From: Pseudobdellovibrionaceae bacterium
Lineage (GTDB): Bacteria; Bdellovibrionota; Bdellovibrionia; Bdellovibrionales; JAMPXM01
Length of the DNA stretch: 11,201 nucleotides
Reading direction: 5' to 3'
Assembly: GCA_016791465.1 (NCBI GenBank)
Contig: JAEUWE010000429.1
Coordinates: 1-11,201, forward strand
The notes beneath the pieces are model-generated. The model was not told the DNA's origin, did not search any database, and saw only the letters and a list, made by a program, of their open reading frames with translations. The translations under genes were made by a program, and so were the position numbers. This document shows positions 1-7,224 of the stretch, in pieces. Every line of letters begins with the position of its first letter. Position 1 is the stretch's first letter.

Positions 1-5
1 ATATC

Positions 6-25
6 AAAAAGAGCGCCATGCGCTC
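6..25 (-). terminator. Intrinsic terminator of the Tad-like gene
   Basis: Read on the minus strand, a perfect 6-bp stem (GAGCGC/GCGCTC, positions 25-20 and 16-11) with a 3-nt loop is followed at once by TTTTT (positions 10-6). It lies about 90 nt past the stop codon of the minus-strand Tad-like gene and points the right way to end its transcript. A GC-rich stem with an immediate U-tract is the classic rho-independent form. The stem is short, so efficiency is uncertain. No plus-strand T-run follows, so it is not obviously bidirectional. Confidence 0.7.
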
Positions 26-113
26 GAACAGTCCGCGTACCGCTATAGTCGAGGACGCACCGCTAACATACGACCTTTTTACATGGAGATGCCCCTGAAC
101 GACCTCTTCAGGT

Positions 114-2294
114 TTAAAAATCCGTATCACCAGGGGGCGGATTGAGAATGCTCTGCGCAGGCTGTCCATCACCGCCGATCGACCACTGCCCAAGCAAGTG
201 CGCGCGAGAAATGATTCGGACCGAATAACCGACCCGACCGCCGGCGACGCAGTAGCCGGGAATCATCACGTTCGGAAGTGCCGACGCCGAGTCGGGGCAA
301 TTCCCAAATCGATCGACCGGGAAGTTGAAATTGGAAGCCCGATGCGGAGCCCAGCCCGTGAGAAGGTGTCGCCAATCGCGAACATTCCAAAAATTCGACT
401 GCCAGAGCGCTTGATCTGGATTGGCGTTGGCAATGCCAATCTGATCTTCGACAGAAATCGATTTTGACTGCGGATAGTTGAAGCGCGTCCCAAGATCGCC
501 GATCGGAACTCCGGGACGAACTGGAGGAATCGCCGTGTAGCGCGCGGGATTGGCCTCTTGAAGTTGATAGTAGTTCTGTGCACCCCGCGGATCGACACTG
601 TAGTACGTGATGTCGAAAAGATCTGGAGCAACCGCTGCCATCTCAAGCTGTCTGTAGGCCAGAAGTCCCGGCGGCGGCGAGCCTCCGCCATTGTAGGCGA
701 CGGCATCCCACGCGAGCGAGTCGCCGTGCGAATCAAGATCGGACCAGCCGAGAAACCAATTGAGCTTTAAACGTGGGTCAGAAACAGGATTAACGGCGGC
801 ACCCGTCGGCATTGTCGAAATGAGGTACCGCCCCATCGCTTGCGCACGCTGCGAACGCATACCCCACTGATCACCGGGAAAGCGGGAGTAGTTCGGCACC
901 GTATAGGGACTATAAGTATAGTTTGCCATTCCCGGTGTCACTCGTGGCGATGTGAGAGGATCGGTTCTACTGCCCTGCCCAGGTGCCGGTGGAATAAACT
1001 GCGTATGCCCACCATAGGTAGGAGGAGGAGGCGACTCTGACATGAATTGCGAGCGCACCCAGGTTTTTCCGTACCAGGGACCGACTCTGCCGCCAAAGGG
1101 TTGCGCAAAGGAACGCGCCTCGAGCGTGATCGCATTGCCAAACGGTGCAAACGGTTTTCGCGGTTTGGTCTGAGCTCTCACTCCAACCCACGACATGCAC
1201 CACGGGTTTTTCTCGAACCCAAGACTTGAGTGTGTTGGGTCTGACGGCTGTGGCTCTCCTCGCGAAATAGATCGAAGCAAACCTGTAGGATCCCAGGCGT
1301 TAAGATCTCCGCGAATTCCAGAAGTATCAATTTGAAATGAGTAGTTAAAAGTGCAACTTTTTCCGGCTGAAGCGAGAAGTGCGTAGTACAAGCCAGGAGC
1401 GGTTCGAACTTCCGGGAGAGTATTTTCACCTGGCATCGCCCCACCATCACATCCGCCACGCGTAAGCCCATTGATTACTTCCATCCCGGCGAAGCTCTGT
1501 AGGTTCTCTTCTGTCAGATTCTTCTTAATCGTTTTTTCAACGCCGACTTTCACTGGTTGCTGCTCGCGATCAAGCATGTTCTCGCTGACAAGACGAGCAC
1601 GAAGCGACCAAATTTTCTGTTTCTTCTGTGCGATCGAAAATTTATAGAGCGACAGTATATTAACTGCATAAGCCCAGCTGAGCGGAGAGGCATCCTCGCA
1701 TGACTTAATAAACTCTTGCTGAGAGGCGCGTGCCATTGCGGCAATCGCAGCGTTGAGCGCCGCCGTTGCCGGTGGACCCATCGTAGGACCTACGGCAATA
1801 GAGCCCGAACGAAAACCATACTGATGCCAACAATAGTTTTCATTGGCAGCTCGTCCACCAGAAAGAGCAGCGAATTCATACCAGATAGGATGGGCGAGGC
1901 AGGTTACTGGTACTTCCTCTATCCCTCCGGCTGGATACTGCCGATACGTCTCAGCCGGAATTCCTGAGCCAACGGCCCGCCGCGCAGGAGGTCGATATTT
2001 GTCTTGATCATCGCGCCCGAGCGTTCCAATCACGTTATACCGAAACGCGAGCAGCTTGTACTCTTGCCGAATTTCATAGTTGAGATGCGCGATCTCGTTG
2101 AGGATCTCGGCTTGGCGTTGTGCCGCGTAGTAGGCGCCAAGATCAACGGCATTCTGAAGATTGATTTTATCGTGAACGAGGAGGCCGATGTTGATCACCA
2201 TCGCGAAAAAAACAAAGAGGACCTGAAACACCAGGGCCAGAAAAATCGACATCTGGCCAAGTTCATTGCCGATCACATGGCGAAGGCCACGCAT
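114..2294 (-). CDS. Tad/TadG-like pilus-assembly-type membrane-anchored protein
   Basis: This predicts a 726-residue protein with a short N-terminus ending in ELGQ, then one hydrophobic segment (about residues 15-40, LALVFQVLFVFFAMVIN), then KINLQNAVDLGAYYAAQRQA. That N-terminal pattern (GQ, long TM helix, then a helix with Asn/Asp and Ala) is typical of Tad/TadE/TadG-like Flp-pilus proteins, which sit in the inner membrane with a large extracytoplasmic part. The rest is periplasmic-looking, with scattered Cys, a conserved-looking KPRKPFAPFG region near residue 380 and a polyproline run near 432-435. I chose the ATG at 2294 because homologues begin just before the TM helix. An ATG at 2390 (758 aa) is the main alternative, and a GTG at 2549 would overlap the divergent gene. 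Neither ATG has a strong Shine-Dalgarno. No other tad genes are nearby, so the role is inferred from the N-terminus only. Confidence 0.8.
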   Translation of the reverse strand: MRGLRHVIGNELGQMSIFLALVFQVLFVFFAMVINIGLLVHDKINLQNAVDLGAYYAAQRQAEILNEIAHLNYEIRQEYKLLAFRYNVIGTLGRDDQDKYRPPARRAVGSGIPAETYRQYPAGGIEEVPVTCLAHPIWYEFAALSGGRAANENYCWHQYGFRSGSIAVGPTMGPPATAALNAAIAAMARASQQEFIKSCEDASPLSWAYAVNILSLYKFSIAQKKQKIWSLRARLVSENMLDREQQPVKVGVEKTIKKNLTEENLQSFAGMEVINGLTRGGCDGGAMPGENTLPEVRTAPGLYYALLASAGKSCTFNYSFQIDTSGIRGDLNAWDPTGLLRSISRGEPQPSDPTHSSLGFEKNPWCMSWVGVRAQTKPRKPFAPFGNAITLEARSFAQPFGGRVGPWYGKTWVRSQFMSESPPPPTYGGHTQFIPPAPGQGSRTDPLTSPRVTPGMANYTYSPYTVPNYSRFPGDQWGMRSQRAQAMGRYLISTMPTGAAVNPVSDPRLKLNWFLGWSDLDSHGDSLAWDAVAYNGGGSPPPGLLAYRQLEMAAVAPDLFDITYYSVDPRGAQNYYQLQEANPARYTAIPPVRPGVPIGDLGTRFNYPQSKSISVEDQIGIANANPDQALWQSNFWNVRDWRHLLTGWAPHRASNFNFPVDRFGNCPDSASALPNVMIPGYCVAGGRVGYSVRIISRAHLLGQWSIGGDGQPAQSILNPPPGDTDF

Positions 2295-2433
2295 CACGTC
2301 ACGACTCGTCTCTCGCAGCCAGCCTGAAATATCAAAATACTCGCGATCGTTCACCGCATCAGTATCGCAGAAAGAGACGGCATCCTGCATTCTTCTGAGA
2401 CGTCCAGGTCTAGTCGGCGTTGTGGGCTCGCAG

Positions 2434-2462
2434 TTGTCTCGTCGCCATCGCGTTGTTACCCT
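2434..2462 (+). promoter_or_regulatory. Candidate sigma70-type promoter of the 2470-6312 operon
   Basis: TTGTCT (2434-2439) and TACCCT (2457-2462) are separated by 17 nt in the gap between the divergent genes. The matches are partial (4/6 and 3/6). If used, transcription would start at about 2469-2470, at or next to the ATG, and no Shine-Dalgarno is visible upstream of that ATG. Such weak matches occur often by chance, so this is only a candidate. Confidence 0.25.
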
Positions 2463-2469
2463 GTTGAAT

Positions 2470-3480
2470 ATGAAAAACCGTATCATTTTGAGACAGCTCT
2501 TCATCGCTCTCGCGGTCAGTTTGGTGGCCGCGACTTGCCTCACAAACACCGCGCAGGCCGCGATTCTCTTCGAGGGCTGGTCAAAGGTCCTGGTCTCGGG
2601 CGAACACGTTGGCTATATCGTTCAACGCTACGAGTTCGATGAAAAGAAAAAGGAATTCAAAGAGACTCACTTCCTCAAGACCGGCGCCAACGCTGGCGGC
2701 TTGCAAGAAAGTCTCGTGGCCCGCGCCGACGCTAGCTTCAAGCCGATTGCCTATCAATACACCGGACTCGTCAACAATGCCCCGATGACCGTCGATGCTT
2801 CATTCAAGGGCGACAAAATGACGGCGATTGTGACCGAAGGAAAAACCAAGAAGACCGTCTCAAACACGATGCCCAAAGGCACATTTCTTTCGGCTTTTCT
2901 TGGATACGTCATGCTTCAAGGCAAAGAAGGCCTCAAGAAGGGCGTGAAGTACGAGTACCAAGGTATTCTTGAAGAGTCGGCGACGATCAGCAAGGGCGAA
3001 GCCTTTATCGCCGAAGAAGAAGCGGTCTCCGGTATCCCGGCATTTCGCATTCTCAACAACATCAACGGCAGCAAGTTCATCAGCCTCGTCACTCACAAAG
3101 GTGAAGTTCTCGGAACAACGTCGCCAGCAATCGGAACGCAGACTATTTTGGTCAGCACGATGGAAGAAGCCGTCGCCGGATTTGGCGTAAACTCGGCGAA
3201 CCTCGCCACACTCTTTGGTTCGATGCCAACTGGTCGCGAAAATGAGATCGTTCGTCGCGGTCTGCAGCCACCAAAACCAGTAGCAAAACCGGGCGGAATC
3301 GCCACACCGGCGGTCACCGCGCCAACGGCTCCCGTGGTCAACGCGGTCACTCCAGCTGTACCCGCCAACTCTCCAGCGGTGGCTCCGCCAACGGCTCCCG
3401 GGGTTTCAAAACCCGCAGTCGTCGCGCCAACCGCACCAGTGGTTGCTCCGCCCGCTCAGCCACAAGGCAAGGGGCCGTAG
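2470..3480 (+). CDS. Unrecognised exported protein with Pro/Ala/Val-rich C-terminal tail
   Basis: I do not recognise this 336-residue protein. Residues 1-30 form a clear Sec signal peptide (MKNR, hydrophobic core, cleavage expected after NTAQA), so the mature protein should be periplasmic or surface-associated. Residues 31-265 look like a folded, beta-rich domain with many Lys and Gly. Residues 266-336 are an unstructured-looking tail rich in Pro, Ala and Val with three PTAP units. The signal peptide fixes the start at the ATG at 2470; an upstream TTG at 2266 would bury it. No ribosome-binding site is visible, so initiation may be leaderless. The next gene starts 4 nt after this stop, which makes it the first gene of the permease/nagZ operon. 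It occupies the slot where a binding protein might be expected, but I see no resemblance to peptide-binding proteins. Confidence 0.85.
   Translation: MKNRIILRQLFIALAVSLVAATCLTNTAQAAILFEGWSKVLVSGEHVGYIVQRYEFDEKKKEFKETHFLKTGANAGGLQESLVARADASFKPIAYQYTGLVNNAPMTVDASFKGDKMTAIVTEGKTKKTVSNTMPKGTFLSAFLGYVMLQGKEGLKKGVKYEYQGILEESATISKGEAFIAEEEAVSGIPAFRILNNINGSKFISLVTHKGEVLGTTSPAIGTQTILVSTMEEAVAGFGVNSANLATLFGSMPTGRENEIVRRGLQPPKPVAKPGGIATPAVTAPTAPVVNAVTPAVPANSPAVAPPTAPGVSKPAVVAPTAPVVAPPAQPQGKGP
3318..3444 (+). repeat. Three degenerate PTAP-coding repeats
   Basis: Three related stretches, CGCCAACGGCTCCCG-like, occur at about 3318-3339, 3385-3404 and 3423-3444. Each encodes a PTAP core, flanked by Ala or Pro and followed by VV or GV, in the tail of the exported protein. 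The third copy is the most diverged (ACCGCACCA). They are in frame and look like internal duplication of a linker rather than a mobile or regulatory repeat. Confidence 0.6.
3469..3474 (+). promoter_or_regulatory. Ribosome-binding site of the dppB-like gene inside the preceding gene
   Basis: AAGGGG lies 10 nt before the ATG at 3485 and within the last codons of the upstream gene. It supports that ATG over the TTG at 3443 and suggests translational coupling. Confidence 0.55.
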
Positions 3481-3484
3481 ATCG

Positions 3485-4405
3485 ATGCTGACGTACGTTT
3501 TACGACGTCTCTTGCTTGCGCTACCCGTTCTATTTGGAGTTTCTCTCCTGAGCTTTAGTCTTTTGCATTTCGTTCCCGGAGACCCTGTTGACGTGATGCT
3601 CGGCGATCAAGCCACGGTCGCCGACAAGGCCGCCCTTCGACATGATCTGGGCCTGGATCGACCGTTCGGAGAACAGCTCGCCAGTTTTTACACCGGCCTC
3701 TTTCATCTGGATCTCGGTCGCTCGCTTGTTTCGAAACGACCGGTCATCGACGACATCGCCGCTCGTGTGCCGGCAACTTTCGAACTCACTCTCGTTGCAA
3801 TGGCCATCGCACTGCTTATCGGAATTCCGCTCGGCGTTCTCGCCGCTGTCTATCGGCACGGAATCTTTGAGCGACTTTCCCTAGCCTACGGCCTGATCGG
3901 CATGTCGACGCCGGGATTTTGGCTTGGTCCCATGCTCATTTTATTTTTCGCAATTAAACTCGATTGGCTACCCGTCAGCGAACGCGGTGGTTTTGAACAC
4001 GTGGTTCTCCCGGCGCTCACTCTCGCCTTTGGACTTTCCGCCATTCTCGCGCAAGTCACACGAGCTTCAATGATCGAAGTCGTCAAAGAAGACTACATCA
4101 ATGTCGCGCGTGCGAAAGGCTCAAGCCCGGCACGCCTCTGGTTCAAACACGCACTCGCCAATGCGATGATGCCGATTATCACCATCATCGGCCTGCAATT
4201 TGGCGCGCTGCTGACCGGGACGGTTATTGTTGAAACTGTGTTCGACTGGCCTGGCATCGGAACCCTTCTATTTCAAGCCATTCAAAGTCGAAACTATCCG
4301 CTGGTTCAGGGCTGCGTGCTGTTCATCGCGTTCACCTATGTCGCCGTGAACCTCATCACCGATCTTGCGTACGCGGCCGCCAATCCGAAAGTGAGGCTCG
4401 GATGA
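3485..4405 (+). CDS. Dpp/Opp-type ABC transporter permease, DppB-like
   Basis: This is an inner-membrane permease of 306 residues, the usual length for DppB/OppB/GsiC. It opens with MLTYVLRRLLLALPVLFGVS, the family's N-terminal TM signature, followed by FVPGDP and a periplasmic loop, then five further hydrophobic segments. The cytoplasmic EAA loop that contacts the ATPase is clear at about residues 202-230 (EDYINVARAKG...PARLWFKHALANAMMP), followed by ETVFDWPGIG. Family members import di-/oligopeptides, and some import nickel, glutathione or muropeptides; the sequence does not settle the substrate. The start has a Shine-Dalgarno (AAGGGG) inside the preceding gene, and the stop overlaps the next start by ATGA, so it forms a heteromeric channel with the next gene product. 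No ATPase or binding-protein gene is in view. Confidence 0.95.
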   Translation: MLTYVLRRLLLALPVLFGVSLLSFSLLHFVPGDPVDVMLGDQATVADKAALRHDLGLDRPFGEQLASFYTGLFHLDLGRSLVSKRPVIDDIAARVPATFELTLVAMAIALLIGIPLGVLAAVYRHGIFERLSLAYGLIGMSTPGFWLGPMLILFFAIKLDWLPVSERGGFEHVVLPALTLAFGLSAILAQVTRASMIEVVKEDYINVARAKGSSPARLWFKHALANAMMPIITIIGLQFGALLTGTVIVETVFDWPGIGTLLFQAIQSRNYPLVQGCVLFIAFTYVAVNLITDLAYAAANPKVRLG

Positions 4406-5199
4406 AGCCAAAGCTGCTTATCGGTGGAGCTCTTGTCGGATCCATGATCCTCCTCGCTGTCGGCGCCGACGTGTTCTCGCTCCAAAATCCGACCGCAATG
4501 GATCTCGCCAGTCGCTACGCGGGCCCCAGCGCCGAACACCTGTTTGGTCTCGATCAGAATGGTGCCGATGTATTTTCGCAGGTGGCTCATGGAGCGCAGA
4601 TCAGTCTTCGCGTCGCCTTCACCGTCGTCTTTATCAGCGCACTGATCGGTCTTGTCGTTGGCAGCATCGCCGGATTTCTCGGCGGTTGGATCGACCAGCT
4701 CATCATGCGCTTTCTCGATATGTTCTATGCCTTTCCAGGTTTCCTGCTGGCTCTCTCCTTGGTCGCGGTGCTTGGACCATCCGTTGGCAATCTGATCTTC
4801 GCCATGTGCATCACGGGATGGACGGGATATGCCCGCCTTGTGCGTGGCGAAGTCTTGCACCTTCGGCAACGCGAGTACGTCATTGGCGCATTGGCGATTG
4901 GCGCAACACCTCTTCGCCTCATCGTTCGCCATATTTGGCCAAACCTACTTGGTCTTCTTGTCGTACAGATGACATTCGGCATGTCCGGCACAATCATCAC
5001 TGAGTCGGGACTCAGCTTTCTCGGTCTCGGCGCACCGCCGACCGTTCCAACATGGGGAGCGCTCCTGAACTCGGGACGAAGAATTCTCGTCGAAGCACCA
5101 CATGTTTCGCTGTTTCCGGGCATCGCCATTCTGCTGCTTGTTCTTGGATTTAATCTTGTCGGTGATTCGCTTCGAGATTGGCTTAACCCCCGCGGGTAG
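4402..5199 (+). CDS. Dpp/Opp-type ABC transporter permease, DppC-like
   Basis: This second permease subunit has 265 residues. The N-terminal TM segment (about 5-22) is followed by HLFGLDQNGADVFSQ (46-60), a version of the family's HxLGTDxxGRDxxS signature. The EAA loop is at about 157-183 (REYVIGALAIGATPLRLIVR), then ESGLSFLGLGAPPTVPTWG, which is strongly diagnostic of the DppC/OppC family. The C-terminus ends in the usual GDSLRDWLNP. It is somewhat shorter than E. coli OppC/DppC, mostly because of a short N-terminus. The start overlaps the dppB-like stop (ATGA), so the pair is translationally coupled, and nagZ follows 27 nt later. The specific substrate cannot be read from the sequence; nagZ linkage suggests peptidoglycan fragments. 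Confidence 0.95.
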   Translation: MKPKLLIGGALVGSMILLAVGADVFSLQNPTAMDLASRYAGPSAEHLFGLDQNGADVFSQVAHGAQISLRVAFTVVFISALIGLVVGSIAGFLGGWIDQLIMRFLDMFYAFPGFLLALSLVAVLGPSVGNLIFAMCITGWTGYARLVRGEVLHLRQREYVIGALAIGATPLRLIVRHIWPNLLGLLVVQMTFGMSGTIITESGLSFLGLGAPPTVPTWGALLNSGRRILVEAPHVSLFPGIAILLLVLGFNLVGDSLRDWLNPRG

Positions 5200-5217
5200 A
5201 GTCGGCTCGAAAGCTAT

Positions 5218-5221
5218 GGAG
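5218..5221 (+). promoter_or_regulatory. Ribosome-binding site of nagZ
   Basis: GGAG lies 5 nt before the ATG at 5227, in the 27-nt gap after the dppC-like stop. It supports this start, which also gives the family's usual N-terminus. Confidence 0.7.
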
Positions 5222-5226
5222 AAATA

Positions 5227-6312
5227 ATGCGCGAAAAAATTGGCCCCTCACTCATCGTTGGAATTTCCGGAACCTCACTCACTGCCGAGGAGTCCGAGTT
5301 TCTTGTTCGCGAGAGCATCGGCGGAGTCATTCTCTTTAAAAGAAACTTCGAAAGCCCCGAGCAACTTCGGGAGCTCTGTGATGAGCTTCAATCTCTTTCG
5401 AAGCGCACTCCCGACAAGCAACCCTTCTTTATTTCCGTCGATCAAGAGGGCGGGCGCGTTGCGCGTTTTCGCAAGCCCTTTACCGAGTGGCCCCCCATGG
5501 CGGCGCTTGGTAAAATAGACTCTCCCACCGTCGCCTTCAAAGTGGCGCAGGCTATCGGGGCAGAGCTGCGCGGCGTCGGCGTGAATATGAACTTCGCTCC
5601 TTCCATCGATATTTTTACAAATCCCGCAAACACAGTGATCGGTGATCGCGCCGTCGGCACCGATGCTGAGACCGTTGCAAAGCTTGGTTCGGCGCTGGTG
5701 CGCGGCTACATCAAAGCCGGCATCATCCCCGTTGCGAAGCACTTTCCTGGCCACGGCAATACGTTGATCGATAGTCATGAGGAACTGCCGGTTGAAAATC
5801 GCACTCGCGAAGAACTCGACGCTCGGGAGTGGGAACCCTTCAAGCGAGTCTTCCGCGCTCGCCTCGACATCGTAATGAGCGCACACATCAAGTTCCCAAA
5901 CATCGATCCCGAATGGCCAGCGACGCTTTCTGAAATCTTCTTGAAAGACATTCTCCGAACACAGCTTCGTTACCGCGGTCTTGCGATTACCGATGACCTC
6001 GACATGAAGGCCCTGACCAAGCACCACACCAAGGCCGCAATCGCCGTTCGCGCCATTCAAGCCGGCGCCAACATTCTGCTTTATTGCAATGAACCCGATT
6101 CGCCACCGACTGCACTGGATGCAATCGAGAAGGCCGTCCGCGACAAACAGATCCCGCTTCAAACGATTCTCGACAATCAAAATTTAGTTCTGCAACTCAA
6201 GCGAGACGCACTCAAAGAGCCCGTGCCCGAGTGGTCAACCGCGCAAGCACTCATCGGATGCGATGAACATCAGGCACTCTCTGCCGCCGTCGCCGCCGGC
6301 ACCGCTGTTTGA
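5227..6312 (+). CDS. nagZ: Beta-N-acetylglucosaminidase NagZ (glycoside hydrolase family 3)
   Basis: This 361-residue cytoplasmic enzyme, with no signal peptide, removes N-acetylglucosamine from anhydromuropeptides imported during peptidoglycan recycling. Family motifs appear in order: FISVDQEGGRVARF (68-81), GVNMNFAPSIDI (118-129), the substrate-binding KHFPGHG (171-177), the flexible catalytic loop with the DSH Asp-His pair (182-184), and ITDDLDM (254-260) with the nucleophile Asp at 256. The loop reads GNT where GDT is common. The length is slightly above the roughly 340 residues of E. coli NagZ, with an extra C-terminal segment after about 325. It is the last gene of the operon with the permease pair, and convergent hairpins follow. 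In other bacteria NagZ also generates signals for beta-lactamase induction; nothing here shows that role. Confidence 0.95.
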   Translation: MREKIGPSLIVGISGTSLTAEESEFLVRESIGGVILFKRNFESPEQLRELCDELQSLSKRTPDKQPFFISVDQEGGRVARFRKPFTEWPPMAALGKIDSPTVAFKVAQAIGAELRGVGVNMNFAPSIDIFTNPANTVIGDRAVGTDAETVAKLGSALVRGYIKAGIIPVAKHFPGHGNTLIDSHEELPVENRTREELDAREWEPFKRVFRARLDIVMSAHIKFPNIDPEWPATLSEIFLKDILRTQLRYRGLAITDDLDMKALTKHHTKAAIAVRAIQAGANILLYCNEPDSPPTALDAIEKAVRDKQIPLQTILDNQNLVLQLKRDALKEPVPEWSTAQALIGCDEHQALSAAVAAGTAV

Positions 6313-6327
6313 AGCGGCGGGTCGCCA

Positions 6328-6346
6328 AAAGGTACAATGTACCTTT
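6328..6346. terminator. Convergent hairpin between nagZ and the hydrolase gene
   Basis: A perfect 8-bp inverted repeat, AAAGGTAC-AAT-GTACCTTT, lies between the convergent nagZ and SleB-like genes and overlaps the stop codon of the latter. The minus-strand reading ends in TTTT and the plus-strand reading in TTT, so it may act weakly both ways. A small GGCG-GGT-CGCC hairpin sits at 6316-6326. With few GC pairs and a short U-tract, this is only a modest terminator candidate. Confidence 0.4.
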
Positions 6347-7031
6347 AGCGCCAGTTCGCGTTGCGGAACACGCGAATACAGTCCTTGAGGTGTCCATCTT
6401 TACTGGTCGAAACCTCATTTTTTGAGTTCGAATCCTGTGCCCAAGCAGGCGGTGTGAACCGCGAACTGTGTTTGTAAAAGTAGTAGTGTACGGCGTCCTT
6501 CGGAAGAACAGCGACTTCAGCCTTGGCTCCGCTTGCCGTCGTCAAATTCAACGCCTGATTCCAGGCTTTTGAATCGCTTGGGCACAGAAAATCACGATAG
6601 TGAGACTCACTGTAGTTATTGAGTGAGGATGCAAACTGATCCCGCTCAAAGATGACCGACTGAATATTGCCACCTCGCAGCTCAATACGGCGACGGATCA
6701 CGGCCGCAACGATCGGCATGATTTCACCCTCGCGTTCGGTACAATTCGCAGCTTTCGTTTCCGCATAGATCAAACGAGCAAGAAAGTTCTCATCTGATTC
6801 TCCAGCCAACGCCTGTCTGTAGGCGCGGTACTTGTGTGGAGTCTTTGTGTTGGCCTTCACATCAGCAAAAATGGAATCGATCGCGGACTGTTCATTGAGA
6901 CAAAGTGGAAGTCGCATTGGTGAAGAGGAATCCTTTGGCATCGTCCTGCTTTCACCTGGCGCACCAGAAGCAATAGAAAATACGAATAGGGGCACGATCA
7001 TTCCAAGAAGATATCTGCTCTTCGATGTCAT
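6345..7031 (-). CDS. Exported SleB-like cell wall hydrolase (Hydrolase_2 family)
   Basis: This predicts a 228-residue protein. An N-terminal hydrophobic segment (about residues 7-23, then ASGAPG) looks like a signal peptide, so it should act in the periplasm. The core has the SleB/CwlJ pattern: LARLIYAET (84-92) with the putative catalytic Glu at 91, PIVAAVIRRRIE, a VIFERDQFAS segment (126-135) and a C-terminal stretch with VHYYF and FTPPAWAQ, like the xxYFxN...PxWA region of the family. SleB-type enzymes are peptidoglycan lytic transglycosylases known from spore germination, but homologues are widespread in non-sporulating Gram-negatives. I chose the ATG at 7031; the frame extends upstream only to a TTG at 7067. 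A weak AGG lies 9 nt before it. It has four Cys in the mature part. It faces nagZ, giving a peptidoglycan theme. Confidence 0.85.
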   Translation of the reverse strand: MTSKSRYLLGMIVPLFVFSIASGAPGESRTMPKDSSSPMRLPLCLNEQSAIDSIFADVKANTKTPHKYRAYRQALAGESDENFLARLIYAETKAANCTEREGEIMPIVAAVIRRRIELRGGNIQSVIFERDQFASSLNNYSESHYRDFLCPSDSKAWNQALNLTTASGAKAEVAVLPKDAVHYYFYKHSSRFTPPAWAQDSNSKNEVSTSKDGHLKDCIRVFRNANWR

Positions 7032-7115
7032 ATCTTTAAGCCTGCGATGGAGACCACGTGATGACAACTCAATGCTAACGCAGACCGGCGCCGCCGGAGC
7101 GCGGTTCTCATCTGG

Positions 7116-7144
7116 TTTTCATTAAAGATGCTTAAGATTATACG
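7116..7144 (+). promoter_or_regulatory. Candidate promoter of the haloperoxidase operon
   Basis: TTTTCA (7116-7121) and TATACG (7139-7144) are separated by 17 nt and each match the sigma70 consensus at 4/6 positions. They sit in an AT-richer part of the 193-nt divergent gap (7032-7224), about 80 nt before the start codon. A second -10-like TATATT is at 7194-7199 but lacks a good -35. No operator is evident, and I found no convincing promoter for the minus-strand hydrolase gene. Confidence 0.3.
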
Positions 7145-7212
7145 GCCGTTATTTAATTTGAAAATGTTCTGAGACGACATACGCTCTCCAAACTATATTC
7201 AACAACTTCCTT

Positions 7213-7218
7213 AAGGAG
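7213..7218 (+). promoter_or_regulatory. Strong ribosome-binding site of the haloperoxidase-like gene
   Basis: AAGGAG lies 6 nt before the ATG at 7225, fixing the start immediately ahead of a signal peptide. Confidence 0.75.
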
Positions 7219-7224
7219 AACCCG

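Noticed and set aside
94..112. CCTGAA-loop-TTCAGG hairpin just after the Tad-like stop codon
   Set aside because: The stem is only 6 bp with a 7-nt loop and no T-tract in the reading direction; the hairpin at 6-25 is a far better terminator.
2266..2469. N-terminal extension of the exported protein from a TTG at 2266
   Set aside because: It would bury the signal peptide and overlap the divergent Tad-like gene's 5' end.
3318..3444. Repeated units as a possible CRISPR or mobile repeat
   Set aside because: There are only three diverged copies with irregular spacing, in frame and coding a Pro/Ala tail; no cas genes and no target duplications.
4336..4932. 198-codon minus-strand frame opposite the dppC-like gene
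   Set aside because: It is antisense to conserved permease motifs and has a polar, Asp/Lys-rich translation without domain features.
5275..6180. 301-codon open frame on the minus strand opposite nagZ
   Set aside because: It lies wholly inside a clear nagZ with all catalytic motifs. Its translation shows no recognisable domain and has no ribosome-binding site; it is a codon-bias shadow.
7085..7097. CCGGC-GCC-GCCGG inverted repeat in the 7032-7224 divergent gap
   Set aside because: It is a short GC hairpin without a T-tract and no link to a known operator; not enough to call a terminator or binding site.
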